Origin: Sulfopaludibacter sp035551455
Lineage (GTDB): Bacteria; Acidobacteriota; Terriglobia; Bryobacterales; Bryobacteraceae
Direction of reading: 5' to 3'
Assembly: GCA_035551455.1 (NCBI GenBank)
Contig: DASZMZ010000047.1
Coordinates: forward strand, 1-7,709
DNA: 7,709 nucleotides
The notes under the pieces were generated by a model, which saw nothing but the letters and a program-made list of their open reading frames with translations, had not been told where the DNA came from and did no database searches. Made by a program: the position numbers and the translations under genes. Of this stretch, positions 1 through 6,053 are shown in pieces (within the stretch, counting starts at the first letter, position 1; every line of letters begins with the position of its first letter).

Positions 1-5
1 CGATT

Positions 6-1391
6 CTAAAATCGCGACAACTTGTTCAGGCCGTTAAACGCCGCCGCCTTATAACACTCCGCAAGCGTCGGATAATTGAACACATTCTCGACGAAGTAAT
101 CCACCTTACCGCCGAGCACCATCACGGCCTGCCCGATATGAAGCAGCTCGCAGGCTCCCTCGCCGATGATGTGCACGCCCAGCAGCAGCCGCGTCTCGCG
201 ATGGAAGATCAGCTTGAGCCGGCCCGTGGTATCTCCGCGAATCTGTCCGCGCGCGATCTCGCGATAATAAGCCACGCCGACTTCATAGGGCACGTCTTCA
301 TCGGTCAATTGCTCTTCCGTTTTCCCGATGAAGGAAATCTCGGGGATCGTGTAGATGCCATACGGATAAAACGCCGGTTGCGATTGCAGCGGCACACCGA
401 ACGCGCGCCCCGCCGCGATTCGCCCCTGCTCCATCGAAACGGACGCCAGGCTGGGGAATCCGATCACGTCCCCGACGGCGAAGATGTTCGGCTGGCTGGT
501 CCTGTAGTCCGCGTCGACTTTGATGCGCCCGCGCGCGTCCGCCTGGATGCCGGCCGCGGCGAGATTCAGCTCGTCCACATTGCCCTGGCGGCCCACCGCG
601 TAAAGCAGAGCGTCGCCGACGATTTTCTTTTTGCTCTGCAGCTTCGCCGTGACACAGCCATTCGACGCATCCACGCTTTCCACTTCTTCATTGAGCCGCA
701 TGGTCACGCGGCTGTCGCGCAGGTGGTAGGAAAGCGCCTCCACCATTTCCGAATCCGCGAACTCCAGCAGCCGCGGACGCTTCTCGACCAGAATCACGCG
801 CACCCCAAGCGTCGCGAACATGCACGTATACTCGACGCCGATCACGCCGCCGCCCACCACGATCAGGGTGCGCGGCATATCGGTCATCGAGAGAATCTGG
901 TCGCTGTCAATCACGTTCTCGCCATTGGTCGGAACGTTCGGCGAAGCCGCGGGCTTGGTGCCGGTGGCGATGATCGTCACCGGCGCGTCGAGATGGTTCG
1001 TGCCGCGCGAATTGGCCACGTCGACGTGCGTCGAATCCACAAAGCTCGCCTGCCCCGTGAGCATCTCGATGTTATTGCGCGAAAGCTGCGCGCGCGTCAC
1101 ATCGATCTCGGTCCGGATCACATACTGCACGCGAAACGAAAGGTCGGCCATGGAGATCTTCTCCTTGACCCGATAGTTCATTCCGTAGATGCCCTGGTAG
1201 TGGAAGCCCGAGAAGTGAATCACGGCCTCGCGCATCGTCTTGCTTGGAATCGTGCCCGTGTTGATGCACACGCCGCCGATCACGTCCCGTTTTTCGATGA
1301 GCGCGACTTTCCTGCCATTCTTGGCGGCCTGGATGGCGGCCCTCTGGCCCGCCGGCCCGGAGCCGATCACGATCAGGTCGTAAGACTGCAT
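6..1391 (-). CDS. sthA: Soluble (Si-specific) NAD(P)+ transhydrogenase, SthA-like flavoprotein
   Basis: A complete 461-residue gene with the usual length of the SthA/UdhA family. This cytosolic FAD enzyme passes hydride between NADPH and NADH, usually draining excess NADPH. Residues 7-15 carry the FAD dinucleotide-binding GxGxxG loop (IGSGPAG), and a second nucleotide-binding loop (VVGGGVIG) lies near 178-185. The second FAD contact (FAVGDVIGFPSLAS) is near 305. In place of the redox pair CxxxxC of lipoamide dehydrogenase there is C42-INTG-T47, so the disulfide cannot form. The usual HPTxxE is YPTLAE at 440-445, as in transhydrogenases rather than disulfide reductases. The C-terminal dimerisation domain (residues about 345-461, with FNYPTLAE and NGLNKL) closely matches the E. 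coli enzyme as I remember it. The ATG at 1391 gives the normal MxxYDxIVIG start; no strong ribosome binding site is visible ahead of it. It is divergent from the CMD-like gene, with 114 bases between the starts. Identification is by motif recall, with high confidence. Confidence 0.92.
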   Translation of the reverse strand: MQSYDLIVIGSGPAGQRAAIQAAKNGRKVALIEKRDVIGGVCINTGTIPSKTMREAVIHFSGFHYQGIYGMNYRVKEKISMADLSFRVQYVIRTEIDVTRAQLSRNNIEMLTGQASFVDSTHVDVANSRGTNHLDAPVTIIATGTKPAASPNVPTNGENVIDSDQILSMTDMPRTLIVVGGGVIGVEYTCMFATLGVRVILVEKRPRLLEFADSEMVEALSYHLRDSRVTMRLNEEVESVDASNGCVTAKLQSKKKIVGDALLYAVGRQGNVDELNLAAAGIQADARGRIKVDADYRTSQPNIFAVGDVIGFPSLASVSMEQGRIAAGRAFGVPLQSQPAFYPYGIYTIPEISFIGKTEEQLTDEDVPYEVGVAYYREIARGQIRGDTTGRLKLIFHRETRLLLGVHIIGEGACELLHIGQAVMVLGGKVDYFVENVFNYPTLAECYKAAAFNGLNKLSRF

Positions 1392-1505
1392 GGAGTAAAG
1401 GCTATTTTCCTATACTTATCGGCCCGCCCGGTTAAATTTGGAATACACTGGCAGGCACGGCGCGTTGGCGCCGGTAAAAACCAGGGCGCCTTGGCGGTAA
1501 AAATA
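1392..1505. promoter_or_regulatory. Divergent intergenic region between sthA and the CMD-like gene
   Basis: These 114 bases must hold the promoters of both divergent genes. A TATACT hexamer at 1411-1416 on the plus strand resembles a -10 box, but I see no convincing -35 box at the right distance. A second weaker candidate, TACACT, is at 1444-1449. A perfect 6-bp stem with a GTTG loop (1458-1463 with 1468-1473) would fall in the leader of the CMD-like gene. No operator can be named. Confidence 0.3.
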
Positions 1506-2162
1506 ATGATGCGGATTCCACTCCTTCTCGGCGGCCTCGCCTGCCTCACTCTCGCGCTCGCGCAGACCCCAACGCGCGCCACAAAAGAGAATCTCGGCCT
1601 TGTCGGCGGACGCTTTCAGCCGCTCACCTATAACCAGATGACGCCCGAACAGAAGACCATGATCGATCATCTGCTCAGCGGCGAACGCCAGAATCTCGGC
1701 GGCCCGTTCAACGTCCTGCTGCGCAGTCCGGAAATGGGCGATCTCGCCCAGCAGTTCGGCGCTTCCATGCGCTTTCATGCCGGGTTGCCGAAACCAGCGC
1801 TCGAAACGATCATCATCGTGACCGCGCGCTTCTGGGGAGCGCAGTTCGAATGGAACGCCCACAAACGCGCCGCCCTGCAGGCCGGCGTCAGTCCCGCGAT
1901 CGTCAATGCTATCGCGGATGGAACACGCCCCGCCGGCATGGATCCCGACCTCGCGGCTGCGTACAACTTTATCGTCGAGCTGCTGAAAACCCATGAGGTC
2001 AGCGATGCCACCTTCGCCGCCGCGAAGACGCGCTTCGGCGAAAAAGGCGTAGTGGATATCATCGGCCTCACCGGCTGGTACAGCATGGTCTCGATGGCTT
2101 TGAATGTGGACCGCTATCCCGCGCCGGCCGAGCTGAAGCCTCTCGCCAATCCGCTGCCGTAG
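1506..2162 (+). CDS. Exported carboxymuconolactone decarboxylase-like (CMD/AhpD fold) protein
   Basis: A 218-residue protein with an N-terminal signal peptide (short charged start MMR, hydrophobic stretch about 4-19, then AQTPTRA), so it is probably periplasmic. The mature part matches the alpha-helical CMD fold. The core around residues 97-135 has ALETIII, then E115-W-N-A-H119 followed by GVS-AIVNAI. This is the ExxxH signature of the gamma-carboxymuconolactone decarboxylase type. There is no CxxC, so AhpD-type peroxidase activity is unlikely. True substrates of exported members of this family are mostly unknown, and decarboxylase activity should not be assumed. Two adjacent ATG codons (1506 and 1509) are possible starts. 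The frame stays open further upstream, but that stretch is antisense to sthA and lacks a signal peptide. No strong Shine-Dalgarno sequence is visible. The next gene starts 106 bases downstream with its own ribosome binding site, so co-transcription is uncertain. Confidence 0.87.
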   Translation: MMRIPLLLGGLACLTLALAQTPTRATKENLGLVGGRFQPLTYNQMTPEQKTMIDHLLSGERQNLGGPFNVLLRSPEMGDLAQQFGASMRFHAGLPKPALETIIIVTARFWGAQFEWNAHKRAALQAGVSPAIVNAIADGTRPAGMDPDLAAAYNFIVELLKTHEVSDATFAAAKTRFGEKGVVDIIGLTGWYSMVSMALNVDRYPAPAELKPLANPLP

Positions 2163-2253
2163 CTCGAAAATATGTATGCTCAAACACATCCACCGCAGGA
2201 TAAAAAATCCCTTACGGGGTTATATTTGATTTGAGCCATCAGGAACATCGCTC

Positions 2254-2261
2254 AAGGAGAG
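2254..2261 (+). promoter_or_regulatory. Strong ribosome binding site of the 98-residue exported protein
   Basis: AAGGAGAG lies 7 bases ahead of the ATG at 2269, close to a consensus Shine-Dalgarno sequence. It fixes the start of the small exported protein. About 30 bases upstream, TATATT at 2221-2226 is a possible -10 element, with no good -35 box. Confidence 0.8.
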
Positions 2262-2268
2262 AACATAC

Positions 2269-2565
2269 ATGAAGAAAACGACCGCGTTGGCAGCTCTGGC
2301 TCTCGGCCTCGCCGGCAGCATGTTGGCAGCGGATTTCAGAGGCTTCGTGGAAGACACCATGTGCGCGGGCAAACCCGAAATGAAGAACGATTCGGAGTGT
2401 GCCCAGAAGTGCATCAAAGGCGGCTCTCCGGCCGTATTGGTAGCGCCGGACGGCAAGATTTATAAGATCGCCGACCAGGCGAAGATCGTTCCATTCGCCG
2501 GCAAGAACGTGACGGTCTCCGGCACACTGAAAGGCGACACCATCTCCGTCGCCAGCGTGAAATAG
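2269..2565 (+). CDS. Small exported protein of unknown function, three cysteines
   Basis: A 98-residue protein. MKKTTALAALALGLAGSMLA is a textbook signal peptide, with likely cleavage near residues 20-21. The mature chain of about 77 residues starts ADFRGFVEDTMC and has Cys at 32, 44 and 48 (C-x11-C-x3-C). After SPAVLVAPDGKIYKI it ends in a beta-strand-like tail (VTVSGTLKGDTISVASVK). The alternating strand pattern suggests a small OB-like or beta-barrel fold, and two of the cysteines may form a disulfide outside the cytosol. I recognise the general type (short exported proteins with DGKxYxI and VTVxGT motifs in acidobacteria and planctomycetes) but know no function. It is preceded by a strong ribosome binding site and followed after 13 bases by a long imperfect hairpin, so it is probably transcribed alone. 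Metal or haem binding by the cysteines is possible but unsupported. Confidence 0.85.
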   Translation: MKKTTALAALALGLAGSMLAADFRGFVEDTMCAGKPEMKNDSECAQKCIKGGSPAVLVAPDGKIYKIADQAKIVPFAGKNVTVSGTLKGDTISVASVK

Positions 2566-2578
2566 CCACACACGAGAA

Positions 2579-2634
2579 GCAATCGTAGCGATCTCTGGCT
2601 GTCAGCGATAAGCCGTCAGCCAGGGTCGCATTGC
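2579..2634 (+). repeat. Long imperfect hairpin after the 98-residue gene
   Basis: A 7-bp perfect stem (2595-2601 with 2617-2623, CTGGCTG/CAGCCAG) is extended outward by GCGA/TCGC (2588-2591 with 2626-2629) and GCAAT/ATTGC (2579-2583 with 2630-2634). The loop is 15 bases. It starts 14 bases after the stop codon, so it may protect or end the transcript, but no T-run follows and an intrinsic terminator is not supported. It could also be one copy of a dispersed palindrome. Confidence 0.5.
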
Positions 2635-3080
2635 TCGATTCGTATAATATATCCGCTACGGATGTATTAGGCCGCGTCGGCGCCAGCTCGACAGCTTACT
2701 GCTCTCATCTCACGGGAGCCTGACTGCGTGGGCGCAGCGTCCCGTCCGCGCCCTCTTCCTCACGGGTTCCGGACTCCCTTTCAAGGCGTCGCTAACCGCC
2801 CACAGGTTTTTGTGTGTCGCACCGAGTGGCGACGGTAGCGCTCCGCCCGAGCGCCCGCCGGAATTCGGTAGTACAATTTCGCAGGTACCGGCCAGCTAAG
2901 TACTCAGTTCAGAAGTTCGGTCACGTATTGCGAGCGCCTCGTGGCGCGGGGCACTCCTGCCGCAGCGCCCGGCATCCCCTTCAGGGGTGCCGGGCCGGGA
3001 TTCATCCCGGCTCTTCGTTCGCCGCGAAACGTGATCGTATTTGCGAAATCGAGGACTAAGCTGCGGGTGACGCTCGGCAT
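2635..3080. other. Non-coding, hairpin-rich stretch ahead of the quinoprotein gene
   Basis: No credible gene is seen on either strand. A perfect TATAAT is at 2643-2648 but without a recognisable -35 box; TACAAT at 2872-2877 is a second -10-like hexamer. Between them are several stems: ACGGGA/TCCCGT (2712-2717 with 2740-2745) enclosing CTGCG-TGGG-CGCAG (2724-2737), and GTCGC/GCGAC (2816-2820 with 2829-2833). From 2934 the stretch runs into a set of four adjacent short hairpins, listed separately. It may be a long structured leader of the quinoprotein mRNA, a non-coding RNA or a dispersed repeat. I cannot assign it to a known RNA family. Confidence 0.4.
2934..3011 (+). repeat. Cluster of four tetraloop hairpins, copy 1 of a dispersed repeat
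   Basis: Four consecutive stems with 4-base loops: GCGCC-TCGT-GGCGC (2934-2947), GGCA-CTCC-TGCC (2950-2961), a 12-bp stem with one bulged T and loop TTCA (2967-2995), and GCCGGGA-TTCA-TCCCGGC (2994-3011). The last two overlap by two bases and compete at that point. Two pieces recur exactly near 6081-6117: the 13-mer GGCACTCCTGCCG and the 15-mer CATCCCCTTCAGGGG. This points to a dispersed intergenic repeat. An open reading frame runs through it in frame with the quinoprotein, but I regard that as chance. Confidence 0.65.
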
Positions 3081-3090
3081 GGAGGAGGAA
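3081..3090 (+). promoter_or_regulatory. Ribosome binding site that decides the quinoprotein start
   Basis: GGAGGAGGAA ends 9 bases before the ATG at 3100, which directly precedes a signal peptide. The in-frame ATG at 3079 overlaps this purine run and cannot use it, and the upstream in-frame codons fall in the hairpin repeat. The start at 3100 is therefore preferred. Confidence 0.75.
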
Positions 3091-3099
3091 CTTTCCGCG

Positions 3100-5292
3100 A
3101 TGACAACAACGATGCCAACGGCCAATCCTCAGAACGGATGGCGGGTGGTGCTCTCTGCAGGCTTATTTGTATTACTCGCGGCTGCGTCATCCGCAAACCT
3201 CTACGCCCAGGCGCCCGCGGGCCAGGGACGCGGCGCCGTTCCGCCCGGCGAGGCACTCTTCACATCGGCACAAGCGGTCGCCGGCAAAGCCGCATATGAG
3301 CGGAACTGCGCCGGCTGCCACGGCCCGAACGTCGATGACGGCAACTCCGCTCCTCCGCTTCGTGGCGCGGCTTTTCTTGGCAAATACGCCGGAAAGCCCG
3401 CGGCCGATTTGTTCACGTATGTGAGCACGAAGATGCCGCCGGCCAATCCCGGAAGCGCCAATATCACAAACATCAGCGGCGCCGACTATGCCCGAATCAT
3501 CGCCTGGGTGCTTCAACAGAGTGGATATGCAACCGGCCGGAAGGAGTTCGCTTCGGACGCCGCGGCTCTCGCTTCCGTGACTATTCCCGCTCCCCCCGGA
3601 GGACGCGGCGGCGGGGGCGGCGGTCTGCCGGCCGGCGTGAAACTGCCTCCGCCGCCTAAGAAGGCGAACCCTCTCGACAAAATCACTCCCGTCACCGACG
3701 CGCTGCTGCAGAACCCGCCCGCGGGCGATTGGCTCACCTGGCGCCGCGGTTTCGATTATCAGGGCTTCAGCCCCCTGAAGCAGATCACGAAATCCAACGT
3801 GAACAACCTGCGCGTCGCGTGGACCTGGACCCTTTCCCCCGGCTCCAATGAAGCTACGCCCATCGTCCATGACGGCGTGATGTTCCTGCACAGCCCGGGC
3901 GATAAACTCGAGGCGCTCGACGCCGCCACCGGCGACCTGCTCTGGCAGTATGCGAGACTGCTGCCCCCGGGCGTTAACGCCGGCAACAAGCGCGCCATCT
4001 CGATTTACGGGAACAAGGTCTACATGGGGACCTCCGACGTGCATGTCGTCGCGCTCGATGTAAAGACTGGCAGGGTGATCTGGGATCAGCCGCTCACCGA
4101 GGAGAGGGGCTTCGGACTCTCAGGCGGTCCGCTGGTCGCCAAAGGTAAGGTGATGATCGGAACCAGCGGGCGCGTTGGAGGCAAGAACTACATCGTCGCC
4201 CTCGACGCCGAAACCGGCAATCTCGCGTGGCGGTTCAACACCATCGCCCAGCCTGGCGAGCCCGGCGGCGACACCTGGAACGATCACAAAGCGGAGGAGC
4301 GCAACGGCGCGTCCGTCTGGATCGCCGGAAGCTATGACTCCGCGCTCAACCTCGCCTTCTTCGGCGTCGCGCAGACCTACGATACCGCTTTGCTGGCGAA
4401 GCCTGCGAGGCCGGGAGTGAAGACCGATGGCCTTTACACCGACTGCACGCTCGCGATCAATCCCGACACCGGTAAGCTCGTCTGGTATTACCAGCACCTG
4501 CCCAATGATCAGTGGGACCTCGACTGGGTATTCGAACGCCAGATCGCGCGAGTGCCGGTGAACGGCGTCGTGCGCCCCGTGATCATGACGTCCGGCAAGC
4601 AGGCGACCTATGACGTTCTCGACGCGGAGACGGGAAAATACATTTACTCGAAAGATCTCGGTCTGCAGAACATCGTTTCCTCAATCGATCCTGTCACCGG
4701 CAGGAAGACCATCAATGCGCAGACGCTGCCAGGCGAAGGGCAGACGCGCTTTGTCTGTCCCCATGTGGATGGCGCCAAGAGCTGGCTGCCGGGCTCGTAC
4801 AATCCGAACACGAAAATCATGTACGTCCCGCTGGTGGAAGCGTGCATGGATCTGGCGCCCTTGACCGGTGGCGGCGGCCGCGCCTTGTTGTCGACCGGCG
4901 TTCGTCCGCTGGTGCGGCCGCGTCCGGATTCTGACGGCAGGTACGGCCGTGTGGAAGCCATCAACATGCTGACGCGCGAAGTGGTGTGGACCGAGCGCCA
5001 TCGCGCGCCGGTGTCGAGCGGCGCGCTGGATACGGCCGGCGGCGTGATCTTCAACGGCTCGATCGACCGGTTCTTCCGCGCGTACGACGATCAAAGCGGC
5101 AAACTGCTGTGGGAAACGCGCCTGACCGATGTGCCGAGCAACGCCCCGATTTCGTACACGGTGAACGGCAGGCAGTACGTCGCAGTCGGCGTGGGCAACG
5201 GCGGCGCGCAGGCGACGGGTTTCACGGCACTGGTGCCGGAAATCCAGAATCTCGACCGTGCTCCGGCGGTGTGGGTGTTCCAATTGCCGTGA
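3100..5292 (+). CDS. Exported cytochrome c-quinoprotein fusion (PQQ-dehydrogenase-like, possibly without PQQ)
   Basis: A 730-residue periplasmic protein. Residues 1-38 are a signal peptide (hydrophobic 16-33, AQA before the cut). A class I cytochrome c domain follows at about 50-155, with haem motif C70-A-G-C73-H74 and likely axial Met112 (KMPP). Residues 165-187 are a Gly/Pro-rich linker. From about 205 (DWLTWRRGFDYQGFSP) to the end there is an eight-bladed PQQ dehydrogenase propeller. Its blade motifs recur as LDAATGDLLW, LDVKTGRVIW, LDAETGNLAW, INPDTGKLVW, VLDAETGKYI and YDDQSGKLLW. Such enzymes oxidise alcohols or sugars and pass electrons to a cytochrome. In type II alcohol dehydrogenases the cytochrome is C-terminal; here it is N-terminal. 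The catalytic-type Asp (WD473LD475) and Lys500 seem present. The vicinal Cys pair is absent (PPGVNAGNKR, 289-298), the expected metal-ligand Glu loop reads GTSGRVGGKN (354-363), and the GTGN Asn is GVAQ (422-425). It may therefore not bind PQQ normally, like the acidobacterial group called 'empty' quinoproteins (recalled, not checked). Family is certain, activity is not. Confidence 0.92.
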   Translation: MTTTMPTANPQNGWRVVLSAGLFVLLAAASSANLYAQAPAGQGRGAVPPGEALFTSAQAVAGKAAYERNCAGCHGPNVDDGNSAPPLRGAAFLGKYAGKPAADLFTYVSTKMPPANPGSANITNISGADYARIIAWVLQQSGYATGRKEFASDAAALASVTIPAPPGGRGGGGGGLPAGVKLPPPPKKANPLDKITPVTDALLQNPPAGDWLTWRRGFDYQGFSPLKQITKSNVNNLRVAWTWTLSPGSNEATPIVHDGVMFLHSPGDKLEALDAATGDLLWQYARLLPPGVNAGNKRAISIYGNKVYMGTSDVHVVALDVKTGRVIWDQPLTEERGFGLSGGPLVAKGKVMIGTSGRVGGKNYIVALDAETGNLAWRFNTIAQPGEPGGDTWNDHKAEERNGASVWIAGSYDSALNLAFFGVAQTYDTALLAKPARPGVKTDGLYTDCTLAINPDTGKLVWYYQHLPNDQWDLDWVFERQIARVPVNGVVRPVIMTSGKQATYDVLDAETGKYIYSKDLGLQNIVSSIDPVTGRKTINAQTLPGEGQTRFVCPHVDGAKSWLPGSYNPNTKIMYVPLVEACMDLAPLTGGGGRALLSTGVRPLVRPRPDSDGRYGRVEAINMLTREVVWTERHRAPVSSGALDTAGGVIFNGSIDRFFRAYDDQSGKLLWETRLTDVPSNAPISYTVNGRQYVAVGVGNGGAQATGFTALVPEIQNLDRAPAVWVFQLP

Positions 5293-5297
5293 TCGGA

Positions 5298-5309
5298 TGG
5301 CGGCCGCCA
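5298..5309. repeat. Perfect 12-bp palindrome just after the quinoprotein stop codon
   Basis: TGGCGGCCGCCA is fully self-complementary and lies 6 bases after the TGA. It has no loop and no following T-run, so it is not a standard terminator. It may be chance in GC-rich DNA. Confidence 0.35.
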
Positions 5310-5404
5310 ATCATGGAATCAAGCCTGTGAGGCAGACATCCAGGCCGGCCGCATCCATACGGGAACACGTGCGGGAAGTGCCTCGGCCCGTAAATTCCCT
5401 GTCC

Positions 5405-5670
5405 GCTGCTTACCAGGAATTCATCCGAAAAACCGGTCGGGTGTCCCTCCTCTGGCCGGTAAAGTATTCCTCCGCCGCCGGGGAGCGAAAAGCGCCGCCG
5501 GACTAATCCAGCGGTTTCAAGTCACTGCCAGTGACCCATCCTGTCAGTTTCAGGGTATGAACGACGATACGACTGTGAATAGCACGGCATACGTCCTGCA
5601 GGTGAACGGCGCTACACGCGCCTTCGAGACGGGCAAGGACGAAGTGACGCAGCGCAGTGGGAAGCCGTGA
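5405..5670 (+). pseudogene. Decayed cytochrome c domain, related to that of the upstream quinoprotein
   Basis: Two reading frames together give a recognisable class I cytochrome c domain. SAAYQEF (5405-5422 for AAYQEF) matches AAYERN just before the haem motif of the upstream protein. After a frame change, GVPPLAGKVFL then K-S-A-A-G-L-I (5440-5505) matches APPLRGAAFL and K-P-A-A-D-L-F. STAYVLQVNG and TGKDE (about 5581-5643) match the last helix, IAWVLQQSG and TGRKE. The frame ends at a TGA at 5668-5670. Only 17 bases separate the AAYQEF and GVPPL parts, where about 14 codons are expected, so the CxxCH haem motif is gone. The axial Met region reads TASDP instead of KMPP. I see no signal peptide upstream and no propeller downstream. 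It is either the remnant of a duplicated fusion gene or of a separate small cytochrome. The ATG at 5557 would allow a 37-residue product, but this looks like the tail of the relic rather than a gene. Confidence 0.6.
5521..5535. repeat. Short perfect inverted repeat inside the cytochrome relic
   Basis: GTCACT-GCC-AGTGAC, a 6-bp stem with a 3-base loop. A related CACTG-G-CAGTG palindrome lies at 6158-6168, upstream of the Nramp gene. No function can be assigned. Confidence 0.35.
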
Positions 5671-5694
5671 CGGGACGACTTCGAACGCGAAACT

Positions 5695-5838
5695 TCAGGG
5701 GCTCGCCGGCGGAAAAAACTGTAACCATGCGAACCCAGCCAATATGAGTACCAGGATCGCAACCAGAACCCAGAACCACCCTGGGTATTCTGGCTTCTTT
5801 TGGGTCCATCGGGAATTCCAATCCTTATCCTGTTCCAT
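5695..5838 (-). CDS. Small single-span membrane protein, 47 residues, unknown function
   Basis: On the minus strand an ATG at 5838 opens a 47-codon frame ending in TGA at 5695-5697. The N-terminal half is charged and polar (MEQDKDWNSRWTQKKPEYPG, 1-20). Residues 21-42 are a clean transmembrane helix (from WFWVLVAILV to AWLQFF), and the tail is PPASP. A GGGAG ribosome binding site (5851 to 5847) lies 8 bases ahead of the start. Composition, spacing and the sharp membrane helix favour a real gene over chance, and no other frame here gives a sensible protein. The helix is flanked by Trp and Phe, as at membrane interfaces. By the positive-inside rule the Lys/Arg-bearing N-terminus would face the cytosol. 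It stands alone between the cytochrome relic and a palindrome-rich spacer, so context gives no hint of function. The family is not recognised. Confidence 0.6.
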   Translation of the reverse strand: MEQDKDWNSRWTQKKPEYPGWFWVLVAILVLILAGFAWLQFFPPASP

Positions 5839-5892
5839 TCGACCAGCTCCCAAATAAAGTCCATTTCAATTTCACACCTGGCGCTTGAGAAT

Positions 5893-6020
5893 TGTGGGGC
5901 AGATTGGTAATCTCCTGCCGATTGGCAATCGGCCTGGACTGTTGCAAATCAAAGGACTGTTGCAAAATCAAAGGACGAGCGCGATTGCCAATCGCGCGCA
6001 GAATGCCATTTCGCCCCACA
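5893..6020. repeat. Nested palindrome element bounded by 8-bp inverted repeats
   Basis: TGTGGGGC at 5893-5900 and GCCCCACA at 6013-6020 are perfect inverted repeats enclosing three palindromes with related centres. These are AGATT-GGT-AATCT (5901-5913), GCCGATTG-G-CAATCGGC (5917-5933) and GCGCGATTG-C-CAATCGCGC (5979-5997). The ATTG/CAAT core is shared by the last two. A short tandem duplication lies between the second and third. There is no transposase. The layout suggests a small non-autonomous repeat or a dispersed intergenic palindrome that has grown by internal duplication. Confidence 0.6.
5936..5972 (+). repeat. Tandem duplication of an 18/19-base unit
   Basis: The unit GGACTGTTGCAAATCAAA (5936-5953) is repeated directly as GGACTGTTGCAAAATCAAA (5954-5972), differing by a single added A. 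A third start, GGAC, follows at 5973. It is probably recent slippage or duplication within the palindrome element. Confidence 0.85.
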
Positions 6021-6053
6021 TGCAATGCCCGGTTATGAAATGTATGCGGCATT

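Noticed and set aside
138..1505. Long plus-strand open frame continuous with the CMD-like gene, which would give a 674-residue protein
   Set aside because: The first part is antisense to sthA, is His/Arg/Asp-rich without domain features, and the signal peptide begins only at 1506.
2643..2648. Perfect TATAAT as a promoter
   Set aside because: No -35 box at a suitable distance; kept only as a hint within the non-coding stretch.
2941..3099. N-terminal extension of the quinoprotein through an in-frame upstream start
   Set aside because: It runs through the hairpin repeat, and the strong ribosome binding site and signal peptide point to the ATG at 3100.
5557..5670. A 37-residue gene that at first resembled the start of a 2Fe-2S oxidoreductase subunit (YVLQVNG)
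   Set aside because: The open frame upstream and the order of motifs fit a cytochrome c domain tail better (AYVLQVNG, TGKDE), so it was merged into the relic.
5550..5864. Minus-strand open frame of 104 codons overlapping the relic
   Set aside because: The translation lacks features; another frame in the same place gives the membrane protein with its own ribosome binding site.
5893..6020. CRISPR array or insertion sequence
   Set aside because: The repeats are palindromes of unlike length without regular spacers, and there is no transposase.
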